Positions 42,801 through 50,805 are shown, counted from the first letter of the stretch. The stretch: DNA of 64,000 nt from Massilia glaciei (GCF_003011895.2 NZ_PXWF02000237.1:25586-89585), one strand, 5' to 3'. Made by a program: numbers and translations. The notes: generated from the sequence alone by a model not told the origin.

Positions 42801-45594
42801 CGATCGCGTCGAGGCTGAAATACGCCTCGTACGGCAAAAAGGCGATCATCAGCACCGCGTGCGTGACGTGCACCCCGGCCGCGCTGAAAAAGCCGGCGAA
42901 GTGCTGGCGCCACAGGACGTCGTGCGGCTTGCCGGTCAGGTGGAACATGGCGTTGACCAGCGCCGGCAGGAACACCACCGACAACACCGCGGCGCCCCAG
43001 AACGCGGGCGCCGGCAGCAGCGCCCAGCACAGCAGCAGCAGGGCGGTCAGGGCCGGCGCCACCAAGCTGCGGCGCAGGTTGTCGAACAGCTTCCAGCGCG
43101 ACAGCATCGACAGCGGGTTCTTCTCGCGCTTGCCGGCGGCGGCGGGCACGGTCGGCAGCAACCAGCCGGCCAGCTGCCAGTCGCCGCGGATCCAACGGTG
43201 GCGCCGGCCCACGTCCTCGCTGTAGCGGGCCGGGTAGGCCTCGTAGAGCTGGGCGTCGCTGAGCAGTCCGGCACGCAGATAGCAGCCCTCGAGCAGGTCG
43301 TGGCTGAGGATTTTGTTTTCGGGCAGGCGCTCGCCGAGCACGCGCTCGAACGTGTCGACCTCGTAGATGCCCTTGCCGATGAAGGATCCCTCGTAGAACA
43401 CGTCCTGGTAGACGTCGGAGACGGTGCGCGTGTAGGGATCGATGCCGGCCTCGCCGCCGCACAGCTGCTCGTAGGCGGAGGCGGTTTCGCCGGGAAGGGA
43501 CACGTTGACGCGCGGCTGCAGGATGCCGTAGCCGTCGATCACGCGGGTGCCGGCCGCGTCGAGCTGCGGCTGGTTGAGCGGGTGCGCCATGGTGGCGATG
43601 AACTGGCGCGCGGCGTCGCGCGGCAATTGGGTGTCGGTGTCGAGCGTGATCACGTAGCGCACATTGAGCAGGCCGCAAGTGTCGCCCTCGACGACCGAGA
43701 ACTTGTCGCGCGCGCCGCCGCGCAGGAAGGCGTTGAGCGCGGCCAGCTTGCCGCGTTTGCGCTCGTAGCCGATCCAGGCGCTCTGGCCGGCGCTCCAGAC
43801 GCGCGGGCGGTGCAGCAGCACGAACGGTCCGCACGCGCGCGGGCCGGCGGCCGGGTCGGCGTCGGGCTCGTTGCCGTACTTGAGATTGAGCGCGGCCACG
43901 CCCTGGCGCGCCAGCTCGACGAGCTCGTCGTCGCCCGGCATGGTCTCGCGCTCGGCGTCGGTGAAATCGGTGAGCAGGCAAAAGCGCAGGTTTGGGTCGC
44001 GGTTGGCCAGGAAGCGCACTTCGAGCGCCTCGACCAGCGCGGCCACGTTGTCCTTGCTGTGAATGAGGGTCGGCACCACCACCATCGCGTGCGCGTCCGA
44101 CGGGATGCCGAGCTTGAAGTCCATGCGAGCGAGCGGGCTTGGGCGGGTGAGCTGGGTGGCCATGAAATTGACCAGCGCGATCGCGAGCTGGGTCGCGCCG
44201 AACGCGCCGAGGATCCCGACCAGCCAAAGCAGCGCGCCGCCGGTGCCGCCGTCGCGCGCGTGCAGCACCACGCTGGCGGTGAACAGCGCGGTGAACACGC
44301 CGATCGCGCCGAGGTAGGTCGTCAGCGGTGCCGAGCGCGCCGTTTTGGCGATCGCCGGGCCGGCCGCGAAGTCGGGCTTGAGGCGCCGCTCGAGCTGATC
44401 GAGGCCGGCGCCGACGAGGTAGTAGCCGACGTGGCGGCGGCGCTGGTCAAGCCCGCCGCCGGCCAGGTCGCGGTTCTCCTGCGCCAGCGCGAGCGCCTGC
44501 TCGGCGATCTCGACCTCGCTGCAGCGGCAGCGGCAGCGGCGGCCGAGCTTTTCGATCACGTGGCGGTAGTTGTCGCGGGTGGCGAAATCCATCTTGCCGT
44601 AGGTGCCGGAGGGGTCGCCGCGCAGCACCGCCTCGACCGGGCTCATGGTCTCGACGAACTCGCGCCAATCCATCGTGCCCAGAAAGCGCAGGCTGCCGAT
44701 GCTGTTGCTGATCGAGACCTGGTCGGCCGCCTGCTGGCCGATATCGAGCTGCACCATCTGCTCGATGGTCTGGCCCGAATCGGCCAGGCGCATGGTGACC
44801 CACTGGAGCGCGAGCATCAGCGCCGGGCTCATGCCCTGCATGCGGCGCGACAGCTCGGCCACGAAGGCGCTGGTCATGGGCGGGCCGGAGCGGGCCATGT
44901 CGGCCACCAGCAAGATCAGCTCGCTCGGATTCTTCTCGGCCGTCTCGGCCATGCGGTCGGCCCAGTTGCCGGCCAGGTCGCGCTGGACCCGGTTCTCGTA
45001 GACGCGCGCGGCGACGCGGCGCAGGTTCTCGATGAGCGCGATGCGCAGCATGATCGGGATCGCCCACAGCTCGCCGAGCTTGAGGGCGGCCACGTTCTGG
45101 TAGGCCTCGACGAAGCGCGACAGGCTTTCGGGGTCGACCCGGCCGTCGCCGTGGGAGATGATCTCGAGCGCGATCTGGTAGACGCGCGGGATGCCCTCGG
45201 CGTCGGCGTTGGACAGGCGCGGTAGTTCCTTGCTGTAATTTTTCGGCAGATGGCGGCGGGCCGTGCGGATCTGTTCCTCGATGAGGTAGAAGTTATCGAG
45301 CAGCCACTCGGAGGCCGGCGTGATCTGGCGCCCGGCCTTGATGGCGGCGGTCAGTTCGGAGCAGGTCTTGGCGATCAGATCGGCGTTTTCGGTCAGGCGC
45401 GGCAGCAGACGGTCGGGGCCGCCTACCTTGCTCAGCGTATGCCTTTGTGCAAGATGTTTTCCGTGCATCGCCATCTGGGCGGCACTGAACAATTCGGAGC
45501 GCAGCGGCGATTCGTCGTGAATCTCGCGGGTGCGGCGGGCGATGTTTTGCCACGGATAAAGCGTATCGGACAGGATTGTGTTCTCTTCGTTCAA
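36868..45594 (-). CDS. ndvB: cyclic beta-1,2-glucan synthase (NdvB/ChvB type)
   Basis: About 2,908 residues. The conserved N-terminus LYPWQNIARRTREIHDESP is followed by a helical region and two to three membrane helices (about 420-480). A family-84 glycosyltransferase domain (about 560-900) contains TLDTDTQLPRD (about 651) and GERLPENKILSHDLLEGCYL, and more membrane helices span about 880-1010. The C-terminal half has two glucan-binding/phosphorylase-like domains; the last is a GH94 type with TCDWNDGMDRVG (about 2600). It makes periplasmic cyclic glucans used in osmotic adaptation and host interaction. I start at a TTG (45592-45594) with GAGG 6 bases upstream. The frame remains open 243 bases further, but that part crosses repeat DNA. 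It is alone in its unit. Confidence 0.9.
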   Translation of the reverse strand: MNEENTILSDTLYPWQNIARRTREIHDESPLRSELFSAAQMAMHGKHLAQRHTLSKVGGPDRLLPRLTENADLIAKTCSELTAAIKAGRQITPASEWLLDNFYLIEEQIRTARRHLPKNYSKELPRLSNADAEGIPRVYQIALEIISHGDGRVDPESLSRFVEAYQNVAALKLGELWAIPIMLRIALIENLRRVAARVYENRVQRDLAGNWADRMAETAEKNPSELILLVADMARSGPPMTSAFVAELSRRMQGMSPALMLALQWVTMRLADSGQTIEQMVQLDIGQQAADQVSISNSIGSLRFLGTMDWREFVETMSPVEAVLRGDPSGTYGKMDFATRDNYRHVIEKLGRRCRCRCSEVEIAEQALALAQENRDLAGGGLDQRRRHVGYYLVGAGLDQLERRLKPDFAAGPAIAKTARSAPLTTYLGAIGVFTALFTASVVLHARDGGTGGALLWLVGILGAFGATQLAIALVNFMATQLTRPSPLARMDFKLGIPSDAHAMVVVPTLIHSKDNVAALVEALEVRFLANRDPNLRFCLLTDFTDAERETMPGDDELVELARQGVAALNLKYGNEPDADPAAGPRACGPFVLLHRPRVWSAGQSAWIGYERKRGKLAALNAFLRGGARDKFSVVEGDTCGLLNVRYVITLDTDTQLPRDAARQFIATMAHPLNQPQLDAAGTRVIDGYGILQPRVNVSLPGETASAYEQLCGGEAGIDPYTRTVSDVYQDVFYEGSFIGKGIYEVDTFERVLGERLPENKILSHDLLEGCYLRAGLLSDAQLYEAYPARYSEDVGRRHRWIRGDWQLAGWLLPTVPAAAGKREKNPLSMLSRWKLFDNLRRSLVAPALTALLLLCWALLPAPAFWGAAVLSVVFLPALVNAMFHLTGKPHDVLWRQHFAGFFSAAGVHVTHAVLMIAFLPYEAYFSLDAIVRTGWRMLASRRHLLAWRASGIAPASGSLPRNLADMWFSPALAAGTALGLWLINPSALPAAAVILLLWFCAPAMAWWISLPQSRAASKLTSPQTVFLQALARKTWRFFEDFVGAGDNHLPPDNMQEHPVHVVAHRTSPTNIGMSLLANLTAWDFGFIGLRQLIARTGNTFATMERMERHQGHFYNWYDTQTLAPLHPRYVSAVDSGNLAGHLITLAPGLAGLADQPIGPRHRLDGIAITLGVVAEHATDAGPGVAAALEAMRKQLAPERLADAGTLPGMNTALARLCECADALTAVLGPAPEPALREWADKLAAQCREARAELIELAPWMEADQQDLVDSSLTRMPTLRELAAFDLMASPGSDLAPSERERQQALHQLVALGSARARERMAALAQLAERAGALARMEFGFMYNPTTNLLAIGYNVTDRRLDASYYDLLASEVRLCSFVGIAQGQFPQEHWFALGRQLCVIGGEQMLLSWSGSMFEYLMPLLVMPNYSNTLLDQTYRGVVAAQIEYGRQRDVPWGISESGYNTTDANLNYQYRAFGVPGTGLKRGLADDLVVAPYASMLSLMVDPDAACANLERMAQLGFMGKYGFYEAIDYTTARLPRGQNFAVVRSFMAHHQGMGFLALSYLLHGRPMQRRFESDPQMQATLLVLQERVPKVGAVRSHGDDAAGLRETPPESVLPMRIVGHTSTAQPEVQLLSNGRYHVMVTSAGGSYSRWKDLAVTRWREDATSDNWGNFCYVRDVVDGQFWSTTYQPTLVEPNKYEAIFSEGRAEFRRHDRGLDLYTEVVVSPEDDIEMRRTRITNTSNVTRSIEFTSYAEVVMAPAAADSAHPAFSKLFVQTEILRNENAILCTRRPRTKDEQMPWLLHLMTVHDGVLLDASFETSRSQFLGRTNSTLAPQALREPGPLAGAEGSVLDPVVAIRYRVTLAPDQVVTLDVVTGMTETREGALHLIDKYQDRNLADRVFELAWTHSQVVLRQLNASESDAQLYSRLASAVIYPNAALRADPSVLIRNQRGQSGLWAYAISGDLPIVLMQIKDPANMELARQMVQAHAYWRLKGLVVDLVIWYEDQSGYRQLLHDQIMGLIASGIDAQAIDRPGGIFVRLLDQISNEDRVLMQSVARAIVSDSRGTLAEQIKRGTLAPPKLAPLAPLAPEQRVPAWQARAGIPAVKHELILENGLGGFTPDGREYVIRTDGATRTPAPWVNVLANPNFGSVVSESGQAYTWSENAHEFRLTPWDNDPVSDRSGEAFYIRDEQSGRFWSPAALPVPSSSQITTRHGFGYSVFERTEEGIQSTLFTFVAMDASVKYTVIKLRNDSDATRRLSATGYVEWVLGDLRAKSSMHVTTEVDPVSGALFARNAYNTEFCGRVGFFHVEAQNRSVTADRTEFIGRNRGLANPAAMARARLSGKVGAGLDPCAAIQVGFDLEPGQEREFVFMLGVGGRRNADATGMIKQYSGSGAAAQAFAKVRAHWEHTLGAVRIETPDPALDVLANGWLMYQTIACRMWARSGYYQSGGAYGFRDQLQDAMAMIHTEPHLLREHLLLCAAHQFVEGDVQHWWHPPSDRGVRTKCSDDYLWLPLATHRYVVGTGDASVLAEHAPFLEGRMLKHDEESLYDLFPHTGDTADLYEHCVRAIKRGLRFGEHGLPLIGTCDWNDGMDRVGNEGRGESVWLAFFMFEVLQRFAEVAVLHGDPAFAASCREEAATLARNVEQHAWDGQWYRRAYFDDGTPLGSHSNDECQIDSISQSWGVLSGAADPARTASAMKAVDQRLVRRDFGLVQLLDPPFDDGKLNPGYIRGYVPGVRENGGQYTHAAIWTAMAFAKMGDGEKAWELLNMINPVRHGDTPEASALYKVEPYVVAADVYAVAPHVGRGGWSWYTGSSGWMYRLIIESLLGVNLAADRLTLAPHLPAGWSGFKLDYRFRKTVYTISVTPGPEPRMVVDGVDQADRVIMLVDDGRAHDVRLQLVRKE

Positions 45595-46251
45595 AACGGA
45601 CCTCGCGTTGGGGCGTGAAAATCCAAACCACTGCGAGACAGCGGAATGCGACCGGGTGCGCGTCAAAGCCGGGTGATGAGGCAGACCGCACGGCTGTCCC
45701 CATGATAGTGAGCAATACCCGATCGCACCGTGCGCCAGCGTACACAGCAAAATCTTAGTGCCTGTCAGCCCCCACCGAAGGCGAGCACCACACCGGGGTC
45801 TGACCCCGGTTGCGTAATTTTTCGCTTTTGAATGCACGCCGGCGGCGAGTCCTGCTATGTAGACCTCATAAAAGCCCGATGGCGCCGGTCAATGTTCCGC
45901 AACCGGGGTCTGACCCCACTTTAGGAATGTTTCATAAGTGGGGTCAGAGGCTGAGAGTTTTTCGGGCGTGTCCGAGCAGCCCGCCAGAAAGCGGCAGATC
46001 GAGGCGCAAAGCACAGCCATAGCGGGCTATGGCGAGCATTTGCAACGACGAACTGGCGCTTTCTGGCGTGATGAGCGGGCATGATCGAAAGACTCTCAGC
46101 CTCTCAGACCCCGGTTGCGTAATATTTCGTTTTTTGCAGCGCGGAGACGGTGAATGGGATGGGGTAGGCGCGGTAAGCGGGCTCGACGGGATGTGCGCCT
46201 ACATGGGCTTAGGAGGACTTCCCACACGGAAAAGTACTTGTTTAACGTCTA
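45595..46251. other. repeat-rich intergenic region
   Basis: About 650 bp. It holds three GGGGTC-type palindromes (45793-45809, 45903-45917, and one split by an insertion at 45940/46112), the MITE-like element, and two copies of a 20-odd-bp string beginning ACCCCGGTTGCGTAAT (near 45804 and 46108). The glucan synthase promoter should be in 45600-45790. No credible gene is present. Confidence 0.6.
45947..46103. mobile_element. 157-bp MITE-like element with TCA target duplication
   Basis: Terminal inverted repeats of about 51 bp, perfect over the outer 12 (GAGGCTGAGAGT and ACTCTCAGCCTC) and over inner blocks such as CGCCAGAAAGCG. It has no coding capacity. It is flanked on both sides by TCA, and joining the flanks gives GGGGTCAGACCCC, a palindrome found elsewhere in the window. 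That reconstructs a simple insertion with 3-bp target duplication. A truncated relative lies at 20262-20371. The centre contains a short CATAGC-GGG-CTATG hairpin. Confidence 0.8.
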
Positions 46252-46698
46252 ATGAAGTCATTGAATAACAAAACCGATCCGCAACTAAAGATCGCAGACG
46301 CCATGAACCAATTCTCGACATCCACTGCTGATTTACGCGACTGGGCTTTCGCCGCCGGCGTCCGCCTCGCCGACCAGAACAAGCCGCTGCTGGTCAACCT
46401 CGCAATCGAGGCCTTGCTCACCATTCACACACTCAGCTTGTGGGGCCGCAAGCGTCTGTGCTTGTGCCGCCCGGCAACAAGATCCGGCGTCGGCATGTTC
46501 GGCGCCCCGGTCGCCAGCTACGCGCCGTCGTGGCGCACCGAGCGCCGCCGCAACCCGCGCCGCCGCGGCAATGTCAGCCATGTGCGTTGCTCCCCCGTCG
46601 CAGCCATGCTGGCGCGATTGTCACAACTGCGAAGGGCGTCGCTCTACCGCCGCGCCGCCGAGCTATGCAATTTTGTTGAACGTGGGCCCCAGTTATAG
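46252..46698 (+). CDS. uncertain hypothetical reading frame
   Basis: 148 codons. The first 60 (MNQFSTSTADLRDWAFAAG from 46303, then VRLADQNKPLLVNLAIEALL) have ordinary protein composition. The rest is Arg/Cys-rich and looks like non-coding sequence read through. It may be a degraded gene. No family is recognised and no good ribosome site is visible. The frame ends close to the terminator at 46727. Confidence 0.25.
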   Translation: MKSLNNKTDPQLKIADAMNQFSTSTADLRDWAFAAGVRLADQNKPLLVNLAIEALLTIHTLSLWGRKRLCLCRPATRSGVGMFGAPVASYAPSWRTERRRNPRRRGNVSHVRCSPVAAMLARLSQLRRASLYRRAAELCNFVERGPQL

Positions 46699-46718
46699 AT
46701 AAATGAATAGCTCGGCGT

Positions 46719-46752
46719 AAAAAAAAGCGGACCATCCCTTCGGATAGACCGC
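46719..46752 (-). terminator. Rho-independent terminator of the desulfurase fusion gene
   Basis: On the minus strand GCGGTCTATCC-GAAG-GGATGGTCCGC (46727-46752) is followed by a run of eight T. It lies 25 bp after the stop of the gene at 46777. Confidence 0.85.
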
Positions 46753-46776
46753 TCAACGGAATTAAACTTTAAACAA

Positions 46777-48876
46777 TCAGGCAGCCAGCGCGAGACCTCC
46801 CGCCAGGTGCCATGCATTCCGATAGCCGAGGCGGTGCAGGCATCGCGCCGCGCGCACGCTGCGGTTGCCGCTTCGGCAAAAAAAGACGATCGGACGCTGC
46901 TCGCCGCGCAGCCAATGCGCCAACTGCTCCGACAGCCGCGACAACGGCACCCCGAGCACATCCCTGCCTTCCCATGCCGGCGCCATATCGACGGCGCGCT
47001 CGCACGGCTCGCGCACGTCGACCAGCAGCGCGTCCGGATGGGTCGCAAAGAAATCACTTAGCGCGCCGGGGTCGAGGTCGATCTCCGCATCGATGCCGGC
47101 CGCTGCCTGGCGCTTCTCCAGCGACTGCAGATCGGCATGCATGGTGCTGCACACCTCGTTGAACGGGTCGACCGCGCGGCACACGATGGTCTCCGGCCCG
47201 GCCAGCGCGGCCAGCCGGCGCACCGACTCGCGGTCGGCCCCGCAAAAAACGAAACGCGCCGCGTCGGCCGCCATGCTGCCGGCCTTCGCCCGGCCCAACA
47301 AATAGCTGTTCGCGTGGCCATCCCGCAGCCGCGCGAGCACCTGCGTGCCATGCGTGAGCGCCCCGGCGCTGGCGCCGTCGCCCAACAGCACCTGGTCGTG
47401 GCAGGCCGGCCAGCCCATCGCGTCGCTCCCCGCGCAGCGATGCGGCACCCCGGCCTCGGTGAGCTCCTCCAGCAGCGCCGCGCGGCCTGCGGCGACACCG
47501 GGCGAGGCGCCGGTCGCGAGCACCGCGGCCACGCCGAAATTTTGGGAGCGCAGCAGCGCGGCGATACGCGCGGCCAGCTCGGGCAGCGGGTCGATCACGA
47601 TGCCTGCGCGGCTGGCCCGGTCCAGCAGCAGCCAGCTGCACGCGCCCTCGGACCACAACTGCAGCACGCCGTCGCCCGCCTCCAGCGCGAGCAGGTGGCC
47701 GGCGCGCAGGGCCTGGCCACAATGCGCGATGCGCATGCAGGCGGCGTCGATGAACGCCGCATCGGCCGCCGGCCCGAACGACATGCGCAGCGCGGCCGAA
47801 CTGCGCCACGCCGGCAGCGCCATCGCTTCGAGCACGTAACTGGGCGCCGCCTTGGCCGACGAACACGCCGAGCCGGAGCTGATGCGCACCCCGGCCGCGT
47901 CGAACAGGTCGAGCAGCTCCTTGCTGGCAAAGCCCGGCACCGAGAAGTTCAGTGTGGTCGGCAAAGTGCCTTCGAACGGGGCGTTGAACACGATGCCCGG
48001 CAGGGCCGCCCGCAAGGCATCGGCCAGCTGTTCGCGGTACCTCGCCAGTTCGTCGTGGCCGCGCAACACGCCGCCCTGTTCGATCGCCCCGAGCACGGCG
48101 CCCAGTGCGGCGATGCCGGACATGTTCTCGGTGCCGGCGCGCAGGCCGGCCTCCTGGCCGCCGCCGGCCATCAGCGGCGTGAAGGGCGCGCCCTCGCGTA
48201 CATACAGCATGCCCACGCCCTTGGGCGCGTACAGTTTGTGGCCCGAGAACGGCGCGTAGTCGATGCGGGTGGCGGCCAGCGCCAGCGGCAGTTTGCCAAG
48301 CGCCTGGACGCTGTCGACCATCCACAGCGCGCCGCCGGCGCAGTCGCGCAGCACCGCCTCGATGCCGGCCAGGTCCGAGACCACGCCGGTCTCGTTGTTG
48401 GCCGCCATGGTGCACACCAGCGCGGCCCGCGGCGCGAGATCGCGCAGCACGTCGAGCCGGTGCAGGCCGTTCTCGTCGACCGGCAGCGCGCGCAGCTCCA
48501 GCCCGGTGCCGAGCAGCGCGTTCCAGTGCGCCAAGCTCTCGGGCACGGCCTTGTGTTCTGTCGCGCCATACACGAGCAGGCTGCCGGCCGCCTCGCCGGC
48601 GGCTTGGCGCGAGCGCAACGCCCACAGCGCCGACAGCACGGCGGTCTGGATGCCCTCGGTCGCGCCGCTGTTGAAGACCACCTGCCCCGCGCCCGCCCCC
48701 AGCACGCGCCGGGCGCGCGCGCGCACCGCGTCGAGCATCGCCCTGGCCCGGATGCCGGCGCCGTGCGTGCTGCTCGGATTGCCGTAGCAATCGCTCAGCG
48801 CGGCCGCGGCGGCGGCCAGCGCGGCGGGCAGTGCCGCCGAGGTGGCGTTGGCGTCGAGGTAGATTTCAGCTTGCAT
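46777..48876 (-). CDS. cysteine desulfurase / degenerate MBL / rhodanese fusion
   Basis: 699 residues from ATG 48874-48876 (MQAEIYLDANATS). The N-terminal ~370 residues are a class V aminotransferase of the NifS/IscS type: the PLP lysine is in SGHKLYAPKG (about 214) and the persulfide cysteine in SSGSACSS (about 335). The middle (about 385-590) resembles a metallo-beta-lactamase domain as found fused to rhodaneses (VIDPLPELAARIAALL, VLATGASPG, HANSYLLGRAKAG), but lacks the HxHxDH metal motif. The last ~95 residues are a rhodanese with FFCRSGNRS (active Cys about 668). Sulfur could pass from desulfurase to rhodanese within one chain. The gene is divergent from an AsnC regulator. The start is uncertain; no ribosome site is seen. 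Confidence 0.85.
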   Translation of the reverse strand: MQAEIYLDANATSAALPAALAAAAAALSDCYGNPSSTHGAGIRARAMLDAVRARARRVLGAGAGQVVFNSGATEGIQTAVLSALWALRSRQAAGEAAGSLLVYGATEHKAVPESLAHWNALLGTGLELRALPVDENGLHRLDVLRDLAPRAALVCTMAANNETGVVSDLAGIEAVLRDCAGGALWMVDSVQALGKLPLALAATRIDYAPFSGHKLYAPKGVGMLYVREGAPFTPLMAGGGQEAGLRAGTENMSGIAALGAVLGAIEQGGVLRGHDELARYREQLADALRAALPGIVFNAPFEGTLPTTLNFSVPGFASKELLDLFDAAGVRISSGSACSSAKAAPSYVLEAMALPAWRSSAALRMSFGPAADAAFIDAACMRIAHCGQALRAGHLLALEAGDGVLQLWSEGACSWLLLDRASRAGIVIDPLPELAARIAALLRSQNFGVAAVLATGASPGVAAGRAALLEELTEAGVPHRCAGSDAMGWPACHDQVLLGDGASAGALTHGTQVLARLRDGHANSYLLGRAKAGSMAADAARFVFCGADRESVRRLAALAGPETIVCRAVDPFNEVCSTMHADLQSLEKRQAAAGIDAEIDLDPGALSDFFATHPDALLVDVREPCERAVDMAPAWEGRDVLGVPLSRLSEQLAHWLRGEQRPIVFFCRSGNRSVRAARCLHRLGYRNAWHLAGGLALAA

Positions 48877-49015
48877 AAGGGAGTGCATAAGGGAGGTATG
48901 GGGAAAATTATTCTGCCGTTGCGGAAGGGGCAGTAGTATATTACCGATCACTAGCGGTAAAAACGTCACTCAATATGCTTTCTTGACTCCATTTTTAGCA
49001 CAAACATACTTCGCC

Positions 49016-49516
49016 ATGGCAAATTCAGGAATGAATCAACTAGACAGGTTCGATTGCGCCATTTTGTCGGCCCTGCAGAACGACGCCTCGCTCTCGATTG
49101 CCGCTCTGAGCGAGAAGATCGGTTTGTCGAGCACCCCGTGCTGGAAGCGGGTCAAGCGGCTCGAGGAGGAAGGCTATATAGAGAGCCGCGTGAGCATCGT
49201 CAACCGCCACAAGGTCGGCCTGCCGGTGACGGTGTTCGTCAGCGTGCGCACCAGCCTGCACGACGAAAAATGGCTGGCGCGCTTCGCCGCCGCCGTGGTC
49301 GCGCTGCCCGAGGTGCTCGAGTTCCACCGCATGAGCGGCGACATCGACTACCTGCTCAAGGTGGTCACCACCGACATCGACGGCTACGACCGCTTTTATA
49401 AAAAACTGATCAAGACGGCGCAGCTGACGGGCGTCTCGTCGGCTTTTTCGATGGAACAGATTAAATACTCCACGGCCCTGCCGCTCGAACTGATTTCGCA
49501 CGGCCTGCAGGGCTGA
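49016..49516 (+). CDS. Lrp/AsnC-family regulator
   Basis: 166 residues from the ATG at 49016; an ATG five codons on, at 49031, would also give a full domain. The N-terminal helix-turn-helix (DCAILSALQNDASLSIAALS, EKIGLSSTPCWKRVKRLEEE) and the C-terminal RAM domain (VEFHRMSGDIDYLLKVVTTD region, about 110-135) are typical. It is divergent from the desulfurase fusion across about 140 bp, so it probably senses an amino acid, possibly cysteine, and controls that gene. This role is inferred from position and from the known cysteine-responsive members of the family. Confidence 0.88.
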   Translation: MANSGMNQLDRFDCAILSALQNDASLSIAALSEKIGLSSTPCWKRVKRLEEEGYIESRVSIVNRHKVGLPVTVFVSVRTSLHDEKWLARFAAAVVALPEVLEFHRMSGDIDYLLKVVTTDIDGYDRFYKKLIKTAQLTGVSSAFSMEQIKYSTALPLELISHGLQG

Positions 49517-49638
49517 AAACCGAATATTTGCCGCGTCAAATCGTGAGATCATCCCCCCTTTCTTTCCCTATTGCTGTCCTTGTTTCTGCCCTCTCCTCCC
49601 CGCCCTCTCCTCCCTGCCCTGTTAACAAAGGAATCCGC

Positions 49639-50793
49639 ATGTCGCCCAGCCAGTTGTCCCTCAAGCTGTCCCACAAGCTTATGCCGTTCGCCGCAGCCGC
49701 CCTGCTGTGCCTCCCGGGCGCCGCCAGCGCCAACTCCGAAACGGTCAAGATCGGCGTGAGCGGGCCGCTGTCGGGCGCGAACGCGTTTGCCGGCAAGGAC
49801 AATGAAAACGGCGTGCGCCTCGCGCTCGAGGAGCTCAACGCCAAGCCGATCAAGGTGGCCGGCAAGACGCTCAAGTTCGAGCTGGTCTCCGAGGACGACC
49901 AGGGCGACCCGCGCGCCGGCGTGAGCGTGGCGCAAAAGCTGGCCGACGCGCGCGTGCGCTTCGTGCTCGGCCCCTACAACTCGGGCGTGGCGATTCCCGC
50001 CTCGCGCATCTACAACGAGGCCGGCATGCTGATGTCGACCGTCGGCACCAACCCGGACGTGACCAAGAACGGCTACAACAATGTGTTCCGCATCATCGCC
50101 AGCGACACCCAGATCGGCGCCTCGATGGCCTCGTACGCGGCGCGCGAGCTCAAGATCAAGCGCATCGGCGTCATCGACGACCGCACCGCGTTCGGCAAGG
50201 GCATCGCCGACGAATTCATCAAGCAGGCCAAAAAATCGGGCATGGCCGTGGCCAGCCGCGAGTTCACGACCGACAAGGCGACCGATTTCTCGGCCATCCT
50301 GACCTCGCTCAAGGCGAAAAAGGTCGACGCGATTTTCTTCGGCGGCTACGCGCCGCAGGGCGCGCCGATGACGCGCCAGATGAAGCAACTCGGCCTGAAC
50401 GTGCGCCTGCTAGGCGGCGACACCCTGTGCAGCCCCGAGATGGCCAAGCTCGGCGGCGCGGCCGTCGGCGCCAACGTGCTGTGCGCGCAGGGCGGCGCGA
50501 TGCTCGACAAAAAAACCGCCGGCGCCGCCTTCCAGGCCCGCTACAAGGCGCGCTTCAAGCAGGCCGCCGACGTCTACGCGCCCGCTTTCTACGACCAGAT
50601 GATGTTCATCGCCGAGACCATGCGCAAGACCAATTCGCTCGACCCGTCCGTGGTCGGCGTGGCCCTGCACGCGAGCAGCTACAAGGGCGTGGCCGGCACC
50701 TACGCCTATGACGCGAAGGGCAATATGAGGCAATCGCCGGTGACGATCTACACCTTCAAGAACGGCGCGCCGGTGGCGCTCGCGAGCTACTAA
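49639..50793 (+). CDS. branched-chain amino-acid-type ABC substrate-binding protein
   Basis: 384 residues from the ATG at 49639 with AAAGGAA upstream. A signal peptide (LMPFAAAALLCLPGAASA) is followed by a type I periplasmic binding fold: KIGVSGPLSGANAFAGKDNE, then RFVLGPYNSGVAIPASRIYN, and IDAIFFGGYAPQGAP-like segments. It resembles LivJ/LivK proteins, which bind leucine-type amino acids or other small ligands. No permease or ATPase genes are nearby, so it is an orphan that may feed a transporter elsewhere. It is followed after 12 bp by two exported DUF885 hydrolases, a context that hints at peptide use. Confidence 0.88.
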   Translation: MSPSQLSLKLSHKLMPFAAAALLCLPGAASANSETVKIGVSGPLSGANAFAGKDNENGVRLALEELNAKPIKVAGKTLKFELVSEDDQGDPRAGVSVAQKLADARVRFVLGPYNSGVAIPASRIYNEAGMLMSTVGTNPDVTKNGYNNVFRIIASDTQIGASMASYAARELKIKRIGVIDDRTAFGKGIADEFIKQAKKSGMAVASREFTTDKATDFSAILTSLKAKKVDAIFFGGYAPQGAPMTRQMKQLGLNVRLLGGDTLCSPEMAKLGGAAVGANVLCAQGGAMLDKKTAGAAFQARYKARFKQAADVYAPAFYDQMMFIAETMRKTNSLDPSVVGVALHASSYKGVAGTYAYDAKGNMRQSPVTIYTFKNGAPVALASY

Positions 50794-50805
50794 CCCGGGG
50801 CCCGC

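Noticed and set aside
40267..45225. Very long plus-strand frame opposite the glucan synthase
   Set aside because: It is a mirror of the real gene's codon bias in GC-rich DNA, with no recognisable domain and an extreme His/Arg/Gly/Val composition.
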